The notes under the pieces were generated by a model, which saw only the letters and a list, made by a program, of their open reading frames with translations, ran no database searches and had not been told where the DNA came from. Positions 43,740-54,800 of a stretch of DNA of 64,000 nt are shown here, one piece after another. The position numbers and the translations under genes were made by a program. Source of the DNA: Prunella strophiata. Its lineage: Eukaryota > Chordata > Aves > Passeriformes > Prunellidae. Numbering within the stretch: the stretch's first letter is position 1; the number at the start of each line of letters is the position of its first letter. The stretch covers positions 1,103,456 through 1,167,455 of the forward strand of contig JAZBQD010000005.1 of NCBI GenBank assembly GCA_036583965.1, read 5' to 3'.

Positions 43740-44810
43740 GGAGCACCCCCGGGAATGTGGGGGGTCTGTCCTGGGGGTGGGGGTGTCCCAAGATGGGGTT
43801 CCTTTCTGGGGATGTCCCTTGTGTTCTTCTGGATGGGATCCTCCCTCCTGGTTAGGAGTGGTCATCCTGCACCCCGGGTGTGGGGGGGGTCAGCAGGGTC
43901 TGTCCTGGGGGTGGGGGTGTCCCAAGATGGGGTTCCTTTCTGGGGATGAGGGTCCCTTGTGTTCTTTCTGGGATGGGAATCCTTCTCAGGAATGTAGGAG
44001 GGTCCTTGGGGTCTCTCTTGGGGAACCTTCAGAGGGGTCCTTGGGGTCTCTCTTGGGGATGAGGGTCTCCTTTGGGGATGGGGGTCTCCCCTAGGGATGG
44101 GGATCTCCTTTGGGGATGGGGGTCTCCCTTGGGGATGGGGTCTCTCTTGGGGATGGGGATCTCCTTTGGAGTTGGGGGTCTCCCTTGGGGATGGGGGTCT
44201 CCCTTGGGGATGGGGGTCTCCTTTGGGGATGGGGGTCTCCCTTGGGGATGGGGGTCTCCCTTGGGGATGGGGATCTCCCTTGGGGATGGGGGTCTCCTTT
44301 GGGGATGGGGGTCTCCCTTGGGGATGGGGATCTCCTTTGGGGATGGGGGTCTCCCCTAGGGATGGGGATCTCCCTTGGGGATGGGGGTCTCCTTTGGAGT
44401 TGGGGGTCTCCCTTGGGGATGGGGATCTCCTTTGGGGATGGGGGTCTCCCCTAGGGATGGGGATCTCCCTTGGGGATGGGGGTCTCCCTTGGGGATGGGG
44501 ATTTCCTTTGGGGTTGGGGGTTTCCCCTGGGGATGGGGATCTCCCTTGGGGATGGGGGTCTCCCTTGGGATTTGGGGTCTCCCTTGGAGTTGGGGGTCTC
44601 TCTTGGGGATGGGGATCTCCCCTAGGGATGGGGATCTCCTTTGGAGTTGGGGGTCTCCCTTGGGGATGGGGTCTCCCTTGGGGATGGGGTCTCTCTTGGG
44701 AATGGGGGTCTCCCTTAGGGATAGGGGTCTCCCTTGGAGTTGGGGATCTCCTTTGGGGATGGGGGTCTCCCTTGGGGATGGGGGTCTCCCCTGGGGATGG
44801 GGGTCTCATG
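43740..44810. repeat. GGGGATGGGGGTCTCCCTT array (about 19 bp)
   Basis: From about 44055 roughly 40 units of 18-19 bp alternate GGGGATGGGGGTCTCC with GGGGATGGGGATCTCC. Before it a piece of about 140 bp (GGTGTCCCAAGATGGGGTTC) is duplicated at 43785 and 43918. The array is G-quadruplex prone on the + strand. Confidence 0.88.
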
Positions 44811-44949
44811 AGGATCATCGGGGTCCTGCTCGGGGCTGAGCACTCACCAAAACTCCTCCTTTTGGGATCCCTTCCGTGACCACCCACGTGTGGGGTGTGT
44901 TGAGGGGGGGTTCCCCACGACCCAACCAGGAGCCTGGCCTGGGCCAGGG

Positions 44950-47407
44950 CAGACCCTGATGGTCTCTGAGAGACCCCCACCCCTAGGAGAGACCCTGATG
45001 GTCTCTGAGAGACCCCCACCCCTAGGAGAGACCCTGATGGTCTCTGAGAGACCCCCACCCCTAGGAGAGACCCCCACCCCTAGGAGAGACCCTGATGGTC
45101 TCTGAGAGACCCCCACCCCTAGGAGAGACCCTGATGGTCTCTGAGAGACCCCCACCCCTAGGAGAGACCCTGATGGTCTCTGAGAGACCCCCACCCCTAG
45201 GAGAGACCCTGATGGTCTCTGAGAGACCCCCACCCCTAGGAGAGACCCTGATGGTCTCTGAGAGACCCCCACCCCTAGGAGAGACCCTGATGGTCTCTGA
45301 GAGACCCCCACCCCTAGGAGAGACCCTGATGGTCTCTGAGAGACCCCCACCCCTAGGAGAGACCCTGATGGTCTCTGAGAGACCCCCACCCCTAGGAGAG
45401 ACCCTGATGGTCTCTGAGAGACCCCCACCCCTAGGAGAGACCCTGATGGTCTCTGAGAGACCCCCACCCCTAGGAGAGACCCTGATGGTCTCTGAGAGAC
45501 CCCCACCCCTAGGAGAGACCCTGATGGTCTCTGAGAGACCCCCACCCCTAGGAGAGACCCTGATGGTCTCTGAGAGACCCCCACCCCTAGGAGAGACCCT
45601 GATGGTCTCTGAGAGACCCCCACCCCTAGGAGAGACCCTGATGGTCTCTGAGAGACCCCCACCCCTAGGAGAGACCCTGATGGTCTCTGAGAGACCCCCA
45701 CCCCTAGGAGAGACCCTGATGGTCTCTGAGAGACCCCCACCCCTAGGAGAGACCCTGATGGTCTCTGAGAGACCCCCACCCCTAGGAGAGACCCTGATGG
45801 TCTCTGAGAGACCCCCACCCCTAGGAGAGACCCTGATGGTCTCTGAGAGACCCCCACCCCTAGGAGAGACCCTGATGGTCTCTGAGAGACCCCCACCCCT
45901 AGGAGAGACCCTGATGGTCTCTGAGAGACCCCCACCCCTAGGAGAGACCCTGATGGTCTCTGAGAGACCCCCACCCCTAGGAGAGACCCTGATGGTCTCT
46001 GAGAGACCCCCACCCCTAGGAGAGACCCTGATGGTCTCTGAGAGACCCCCACCCCTAGGAGAGACCCTGATGGTCTCTGAGAGACCCCCACCCCTAGGAG
46101 AGACCCTGATGGTCTCTGAGAGACCCCCACCCCTAGGAGAGACCCTGATGGTCTCTGAGAGACCCCCACCCCTAGGAGAGACCCTGATGGTCTCTGAGAG
46201 ACCCCCACCCCTAGGAGAGACCCTGATGGTCTCTGAGAGACCCCCACCCCTAGGAGAGACCCTGATGGTCTCTGAGAGACCCCCACCCCTAGGAGAGACC
46301 CTGATGGTCTCTGAGAGACCCCCACCCCTAGGAGAGACCCTGATGGTCTCTGAGAGACCCCCACCCCTAGGAGAGACCCTGATGGTCTCTGAGAGACCCC
46401 CACCCCTAGGAGAGACCCTGATGGTCTCTGAGAGACCCCCACCCCTAGGAGAGACCCTGATGGTCTCTGAGAGACCCCCACCCCTAGGAGAGACCCTGAT
46501 GGTCTCTGAGAGACCCCCACCCCTAGGAGAGACCCTGATGGTCTCTGAGAGACCCCCACCCCTAGGAGAGACCCTGATGGTCTCTGAGAGACCCCCACCC
46601 CTAGGAGAGACCCTGATGGTCTCTGAGAGACCCCCACCCCTAGGAGAGACCCTGATGGTCTCTGAGAGACCCCCACCCCTAGGAGAGACCCTGATGGTCT
46701 CTGAGAGACCCCCACCCCTAGGAGAGACCCTGATGGTCTCTGAGAGACCCCCACCCCTAGGAGAGACCCTGATGGTCTCTGAGAGACCCCCACCCCTAGG
46801 AGAGACCCTGATGGTCTCTGAGAGACCCCCACCCCTAGGAGAGACCCTGATGGTCTCTGAGAGACCCCCACCCCTAGGAGAGACCCTGATGGTCTCTGAG
46901 AGACCCCCACCCCTAGGAGAGACCCTGATGGTCTCTGAGAGACCCCCACCCCTAGGAGAGACCCTGATGGTCTCTGAGAGACCCCCACCCCTAGGAGAGA
47001 CCCCCACCCCTAGGAGAGACCCTGATGGTCTCTGAGAGACCCCCACCCCTAGGAGAGACCCTGATGGTCTCTGAGAGACCCCCACCCCTAGGAGAGACCC
47101 TGATGGTCTCTGAGAGACCCCCACCCCTAGGAGAGACCCTGATGGTCTCTGAGAGACCCCCACCCCTAGGAGAGACCCTGATGGTCTCTGAGAGACCCCC
47201 ACCCCTAGGAGAGACCCTGATGGTCTCTGAGAGACCCCCACCCCTAGGAGAGACCCTGATGGTCTCTGAGAGACCCCCACCCCTAGGAGAGACCCTGATG
47301 GTCTCTGAGAGACCCCCACCCCTAGGAGAGACCCTGATGGTCTCTGAGAGACCCCCACCCCTAGGAGAGACCCCCACCCCTAGGAGAGACCCTGATGGTC
47401 TCTGAGA
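44950..47407. repeat. 39-bp array, about 63 near-perfect copies, running into the gap
   Basis: The unit is GAGACCCTGATGGTCTCTGA plus GAGACCCCCACCCCTAGGA (13 codons). The only irregularity I noticed is a short extra GAGACCCCCACCCCTAG at three places (about 45066, 46996 and 47367). The inner GAGACC..GGTCTC part is an inverted repeat. It ends at the 500-N gap. Confidence 0.95.
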
Positions 47408-47907
47408 NNNNNNNNNNNNNNNNNNNNNNNNNNNNNNNNNNNNNNNNNNNNNNNNNNNNNNNNNNNNNNNNNNNNNNNNNNNNNNNNNNNNNNNNNNNNN
47501 NNNNNNNNNNNNNNNNNNNNNNNNNNNNNNNNNNNNNNNNNNNNNNNNNNNNNNNNNNNNNNNNNNNNNNNNNNNNNNNNNNNNNNNNNNNNNNNNNNNN
47601 NNNNNNNNNNNNNNNNNNNNNNNNNNNNNNNNNNNNNNNNNNNNNNNNNNNNNNNNNNNNNNNNNNNNNNNNNNNNNNNNNNNNNNNNNNNNNNNNNNNN
47701 NNNNNNNNNNNNNNNNNNNNNNNNNNNNNNNNNNNNNNNNNNNNNNNNNNNNNNNNNNNNNNNNNNNNNNNNNNNNNNNNNNNNNNNNNNNNNNNNNNNN
47801 NNNNNNNNNNNNNNNNNNNNNNNNNNNNNNNNNNNNNNNNNNNNNNNNNNNNNNNNNNNNNNNNNNNNNNNNNNNNNNNNNNNNNNNNNNNNNNNNNNNN
47901 NNNNNNN
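47408..47907. other. Assembly gap (exactly 500 N)
   Basis: A placeholder between the 39-bp array and a CR1-derived array. The BAZ2A PHD/bromodomain exons and 3'UTR, and the PAN2 promoter and first quarter, are absent from both sides, so the real missing stretch is likely many kb. Confidence 0.95.
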
Positions 47908-48700
47908 TGATCTCAGGTGTTGGGATTTGAGGAATTTTTGGGGTTGTCCTGTGCAAGGACAGGAGTTGGACTTGATGATCCATGTGAGTTCCTTTCAGCT
48001 CAGGATATTCCATAATTTGAGAGGTCAGGGAGTGTTTGGACAGTGCTCTCAGGTGTTGGGATTTGGGGATTTGAGGAATTTTTGGGGTTGTCCTGTGCAA
48101 GGACAGGAGTTGGACTTGATGATCCATGTGGGTTCCTTTCAGCTCAGGATATTCCATAATTTGAGAGGTCAGGGAGTGTTTGGACAGTGCTCTCAGGTGT
48201 TGGGATTTGGGGATTTGAGGAATTTTTGGGGTTGTCCTGTGCAAGGACAGGAGTTGGACTCGATGATCCATGTGGGTTCCTTTCAGCTCAGGATTTTCCA
48301 TAATTCAAGAGGTCAGGGACAGTGCTCTCAGGTGTTGGGATTTGAGGAATTTTTGGGGTTGTCCTGTGCAAGGACAGGAGTTGGACTTGATGATCCATGT
48401 GACTTCCTTTCAGCTCAGGATATTCCATAATTTGAGAGGTCAGGGAGTGTTTGGACAGTGCTCTCAGGTGGCATTTGGGGATTTGAGGAATTTTTGGCGT
48501 TGTCCTGTGCAAGGACAGGAGTTGGACTCGATGATCCATGTGGGTTCCTTTCAGCTCAGGATTTTCCATAATTCAAGAGGTCAGGGACAGTGCTCTCAGA
48601 TGTTGGCATTTGGGGACTGGGGAGATTTTGGGCTTGTCCTTTGGCCTTTGATCCTTGTGGGTCCCTTCCCACTCAGAACACCCCACGACGCTCACCCAAG
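47908..48700. repeat. CR1-derived tandem repeat, about 110-145 bp unit
   Basis: Five to six copies share GGACAGGAGTTGGACTTGAT, GATCCATGTGGGTTCCTTTC and AGCTCAGGATATTCCATAAT. These are the CR1 3'-end motif (GTTGGACTTGATGATCCTTG, GGTCCCTTCCAACTCAGGAT). A final, less altered copy lies at 48640-48690. The array lies in a PAN2 intron. Confidence 0.8.
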
Positions 48701-48810
48701 CGCTGCCACCCCTCATCCACCCACTCCCAGCAGCGCCACACCTGCGTGCCACCAATCCTGACTCCTACTCACCCCCAAAACCACACTGCCCCACTTCTCC
48801 CTCCTCCCAG

Positions 48811-51800
48811 GCCAGTGCCAGTTCTGTGAGCCCACCGGGCTGGCCAACCCCGCCGACATCTTCCACGTCAACACCGTGGGGCCGCTCATCATGACCTTCG
48901 ACGTCTCGGCCAGCAAGCAGGCGCTGGCCTTCGGCGACTCCGAGGGCTGCGTCCACCTCTGGGCCGACTCCCCCGAGGTCACTTTCAACACCTACTCCAG
49001 GGAGACTGACTTTGCCCTGCCCTGCATGGTGGACACTCTGCCACACCTGGACTGGAACCAGGACCTGGTGCCACTGTCGTTGATCCCGGTGCCGCTGACC
49101 AACGACGCGCTGCTCTCCGACTGGCCGGCCGCCAACTCGGCCCCAGCACCACGGTAATTCCCAAATTCCTGGTGGAAAAAACTCTGGCAGAGTCCCTCTC
49201 TTTCCTCATGCTTAGAAGAGAGGATCAGAGGAAGTTAAAAACCTACTTTTAATTTAATTTATTGAAGGCCTTCAATAGGTGCAGCTTGGGTAGTTAAAGC
49301 CTCACAGATGTTGGTGAGGCTTTAACTTGTACGCCCAAGATGTTGGTGGTGAGTTTTTCACACTTTTATAAGTTTGGGACATTTAATCCTCCAGTTACAG
49401 CCTCAATTAATGGAGTTATTTACTCCAGTTACAGCTTCAGGTAGTGGAGTTACTTACTCCAGTTACTTACTCCAGTTATCGGTGCCGCAGTAAAGTAAAT
49501 TCCAAATTCCTGGTTGGAAAAAACTCTGGCAGAGTCCCTCTCTTTCCTCATGCTTAGAGAGAGGTTATACCGAGTTAAATTAAAGAGTGGGTTTTATTGA
49601 GGCGCTTCAATAGGTGCAGCTCAAAAAACGCTTTGGTACTTAAGCCCTCCAGATGTTCGAACGACGACCAAGATTGTTGGTGCGTGATTTTTCACACTTT
49701 TATAAGTTTGGGGCATTTAATCCTCCAATTACAGCCTCAGGTAATGGAGTTACTTACTCCAATTCCAGCCTCAGGTAATGGAGTTACTTACTCCAGTTAC
49801 AGCCTCAGGTAGTGGAGTTACTTACTCCAGTTACTTACTCCAGTTACTCACTCCAGTTACTCCAGCGCCGCAGTAATTCCCAAATTCCTGGTGGAAAAAA
49901 CTCTGGCAGAGTCCCTCTCTTTCCTCTTAGAAGAGAGGATAGAGGAGTTAAATTAAATGAAAAGTAGGTGTTTATTGAAGGCCTTCAATAGGTGCAGCTT
50001 GGGTAGTTAAAGCCTCACAGAGGTTACGCCCAAGATGTTGGTGGTGAGTTTTTCACACTTTTATAAGTTTGGGGCATTTAATCCTCCAATTACAGCCTCA
50101 ATTAATGGAGTTATTTACTCCAGTTACAGCCTCAGGTAGTGGAGTTACTTACTCCAGTTACTTACTCCAGTTACTCACTCCAGTTACTCCAGCGCCGCAG
50201 TAATTCCCAAATTCCTGGTGGAAAAAACTCTGGCAGAGTCCCTCTCTTTCCTCATGCTTAGAAGAGAGGTTAGAGGAGGTAAAATTATTAAATGGAAAAG
50301 TAGGTGTTTATTGAAGGCCTTCAATAGGTGCAGCTTGGGTAGTTAAAGCCTCGCAGAGGTTACGCCCAAGATGTTGGTGGTGAGTTTTTCACACTTTTAT
50401 AAGTTTGGGGCATTTAATCCTCCAATTACAGCCTCAATTAATGGAGTTATTTACTCCAGTTACAGCCTCAGGTAGTGGAGTTACTTACTCCAGTTACAGG
50501 AGTTATTTAATCCAATTACAGCCTCAGGTAATGGAGTTACTTACTCCAATTCCAGCCTCAGGTAATGGAGTCTTTTACTCCAGTTACATCCTCAGGTAAA
50601 GGAGTTACTTACTCCAATTCCAGCCTCAGGTAATGGAGTTACTTACTCCAGTTACAGCCTCAGGTAGTGGAGTTACTTACTCCAGTTACAGGAGTTATTT
50701 AATCCAATTACAGCCTCAGGTAATGGAGTTACTTACTCCAGTTACAGCCTCAGGTAATGGAGTTACTTACTCCAATTCCAGCCTCAGGTAATGGAGTTAC
50801 TTACTCCAATTCCAGCCTCAGGTAATGGAGTTACTTACTCCAATTCCAGCCTCAGGTAATGGAGTTACTTACTCCAATTCCAGCCTCAGGTAATGGAGTT
50901 ACTTACTCCAATTCCAGCCTCAGGTAATGGAGTTACTTACTCCAATTCCAGCCTCAGGTAATGGAGTTACTTACTCCAATTCCAGCCTCAGGTAATGGAG
51001 TTACTTACTCCAATTCCAGCCTCAGGTAATGGAGTTACTTACTCCAATTCCAGCCTCAGGTAATGGAGTTACTTACTCCAATTCCAGCCTCAGGTAATGG
51101 AGTTACTTACTCCAATTCCAGCCTCAGGTAATGGAGTTACTTACTCCAATTCCAGCCTCAGGTAATGGAGTTACTTACTCCAATTCCAGCCTCAGGTAAT
51201 GGAGTTACTTACTCCAATTCCAGCCTCAGGTAATGGAGTTACTTACTCCAATTCCAGCCTCAGGTAATGGAGTTACTTACTCCAGTTACAGGAGTTATTT
51301 AATCCAATTACAGCCTCAGGTAATGGAGTTACTTACTCCAGTTACAGCCTCAGGTAGTGGAGTTACTTACTCCAGTTACAGCCTCAGGTAGTGGAGTTAC
51401 TTACTCCAATTCCAGCCTCAGGTAATGGAGTTACTTACTCCAGTTACAGCCTCAGGTAATGGAGTTACTTACTCCAATTCCAGCCTCAGGTAATGGAGTT
51501 ACTTACTCCAATTCCAGCCTCAGGTAATGGAGTTACTTACTCCAGTTACAGCCTCAGGTAGTGGAGTTACTTACTCCAATTCCAGCCTCAGGTAATGGAG
51601 TTACTTACTCCAATTCCAGCCTCAGGTAATGGAGTTACTTACTCCAATTCCAGCCTCAGGTAATGGAGTTACTTACTCCAATTCCAGCCTCAGGTAATGG
51701 AGTTACTTACTCCAATTCCAGCCTCAGGTAATGGAGTTACTTACTCCAATTCCAGCCTCAGGTAATGGAGTTACTTACTCCAATTCCAGCCTCAGGTAAT

Positions 51801-54800
51801 GGAGTTACTTACTCCAATTCCAGCCTCAGGTAATGGAGTTACTTACTCCAATTCCAGCCTCAGGTAATGGAGTTACTTACTCCAATTCCAGCCTCAGGTA
51901 ATGGAGTTACTTACTCCAATTCCAGCCTCAGGTAATGGAGTTACTTACTCCAATTCCAGCCTCAGGTAATGGAGTTACTTACTCCAATTCCAGCCTCAGG
52001 TAATGGAGTTACTTACTCCAGTTACAGCCTCAGGTAATGGAGTTACTTACTCCAATTCCAGCCTCAGGTAATGGAGTTACTTACTCCAATTCCAGCCTCA
52101 GGTAATGGAGTTACTTACTCCAGTTACAGCCTCAGGTAATGGAGTTACTTACTCCAATTCCAGCCTCAGGTAATGGAGTTACTTACTCCAATTCCAGCCT
52201 CAGGTAATGGAGTTACTTACTCCAGTTACAGCCTCAGGTAGTGGAGTTACTTACTCCAGTTACAGCCTCAGGTAGTGGAGTTACTTACTCCAATTCCAGC
52301 CTCAGGTAATGGAGTTACTTACTCCAATTCCAGCCTCAGGTAATGGAGTTACTTACTCCAATTCCAGCCTCAGGTAATGGAGTTACTTACTCCAATTCCA
52401 GCCTCAGGTAATGGAGTTACTTACTACGCCCCAAACCCCAGGACCAAGCTCCGTAACCAGGTACCCCCTCCCAGGAGGGGATTTTGGGACTCTGCAGCCT
52501 GGGAGGGGATGGAGTTCTCTGCATGCTGAGGGATTCCTGAGGTTTCTGGCACGGGGACAAGAGGTGGAATCCCATCCCATCCCCTTGGAGTTTGGAGGTG
52601 GCAGCTTCTCCTGAGCAGGGAAAGGGATGGAGTTTTCCCAGTTCCATCCCTCCGTGGCTCTGAGGGTAGATCTGAGCTGTTGGGAGGTTCATGGCATGTC
52701 CCTCAGCCTTGGGGAAACACTGCCCTGTGCTTCCCCACAGTGACAAATCCCTGCAAGCAGGAAGGTGTGGAGGCCTCATGCAGGTCCAGGGAAGGCCCCA
52801 CTCTGCTCTGGTGGATCCCTTTGCTCATTCAGGGAGGCAGGAAAGCCCGGGAGTTGCTTGTGGGGTTTCTCCCCACCTCAGGGTTCAGCTGCTCACCCCT
52901 TCTCTCTCCCTGATTAAAGATTCCTTACCGGTTAAAGGAGATGGACAACGAGTTTGACAACTTCAGCCAAGTCCCCGAGTCGCCGATCGGGCGTGAGGAG
53001 GAGCCACACCTCTACAGGGTGGCCAAGAAGTACAGGAAGGTGGTGGCCTTGGGGGGCTGCTCTGGGGCACAGTGGGGAAAAGGCTCCATGGGGAGCACCA
53101 GGGGTCTCACAGGGAGGTGTTTGTTTCACCTCTGTCACATCTCTGCTCAGGTCACCATCAAATACTCCAAGCTGGGGCTGGAGGATTTTGACTTCAAGCA
53201 TTACAACAAGACGCTGTTTGCAGGGTTGGAGCCCCACATTCCCAACGCCTACTGCAACTGCATGATCCAGGTGGGAGCTGCCCCCAGTCCCACCCAGACC
53301 CCCAGGACCCTCCAGGACCCCCCCTGACTGCTGGCTCTCTTCCAGGTGCTGTATTTCCTGGAGCCAGTCCGCTGCCTGGTGCAGAACCACCTGTGCCAGA
53401 AGGAATTCTGCCTGGGCTGCGAGCTGGGCTTGCTCTTCCACATGCTGGACCTGTCCCGAGGAGACCCCTGCCAGGTCTGTGCTGGGCTGAGCTGCCCAGG
53501 GCATGGCAGAGGAACTGGAGTGGTGCTGGGCAGGCAGCTGGAAACTCCTGTCACTTGACCTCAGTGAGGTTTTTGCTCTTGCCCCATCCTCAGGGAAGCA
53601 ATTTTCTGCGGGCTTTCCGCACGATCCCCGAGGCGTCGGCGCTGGGTTTGATCCTGGCAGACTCGGACGAAGCCACGGGGAAGGTGAACCTGGGGAGGCT
53701 CATTCAGAGCTGGAACCGTTTCATCCTGACCCAGCTGCACCAGGAAACCCAGGAGCAGGAGGGACCCCAGGCCTACAGGGGGGCTGGCAGCAGGTGAGAC
53801 CCTGGCACGGGGATGGGACAGGGAATGAGCCAAGCTGGGGAGGGGGACTGGTCACCAGAGACCCCACCCATCCCTCGGGAGGTTTTTTAGCCACTTATGC
53901 CCTGAAGGATCCATGGGAACTGCAGCTCTCCACATATTTGAACCTCTGTCACCCTAAAACCTGTTTGGAGGTTCAGGCTTTACAGAGGACACCAGCTGAG
54001 GGGCTTGGAAGGTTGGGACTGATCAGATGGCTGATTCCCTAAAATCTGCTGGAATTTGGGAGCTGGCCCTGAGCTGTTGGTCCCAAGCTTAGGGATCTCT
54101 GCTGATCCCAGTGCTTTTTTTCCAGCAGCTTTGGCTCCTCGGGGGACTCTGTGATCGGGCAGCTGTTCAGTTGTGAAATGGAGAACTGCAGCATGTGCCG
54201 CTGTGGGAAGGAGACTGTCCGTGTGTCCTCCACGCTGCTCTTCACCCTCTCCTACCCTGACAGCACCGGTAACAGCAGGGCCCAGCCCCCTCAGCTGGGT
54301 GGGGTTTGTTTTCTGTGATTTTTCCAGCTGGAACACACCCACAGCCAGGAGCTGCCTCAGCTCCAGGGATGGGTTTCCAACCAGCCGAGAGCTTTTTGGC
54401 TTCAGAAAGACACTTTTGGGGCTTGACCTTCTGGCTGGTGGTTGTGAGGAAAACCCCAGAGGTTTGGCTGAGCTCAGCTGGTCAAGGTTTGTGTGTTTTG
54501 GGGAGGTGACGTTATTCTCCTTTCTCCCTCCAGAAAAACCAGCCAAGGATTACGAGTTCGCCCAAATTTTAAAGCGCAGCATCTGCTTGGAGCAGAACAC
54601 ACAAGCCTGGTGTGAGAACTGTGAGAAATACCAGCCCACGGTGAGCCTGGCATGGGGGGGTGACAGGCACGAGGGGCTGTGGGACACATGGGCATGAGGG
54701 GGGCAGTTTTTCCTTGAATCACCAGGGAACCTCCTGAGCGGATGCCAGAGCTTCGGTTCCTGGCCTGGCTGGCAGCTGTGGGGTATTTCCTGGGCTGTGT

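Noticed and set aside
44844..47358. 700+ residue frames of SQRPSGSLLGVGV and LSETIRVSPRGGG
   Set aside because: 39 bp is a multiple of three, so frames stay open by arithmetic; not a protein repeat gene.
44950..47407. CRISPR-like array
   Set aside because: There are no variable spacers between repeats, and the context is a vertebrate intron.
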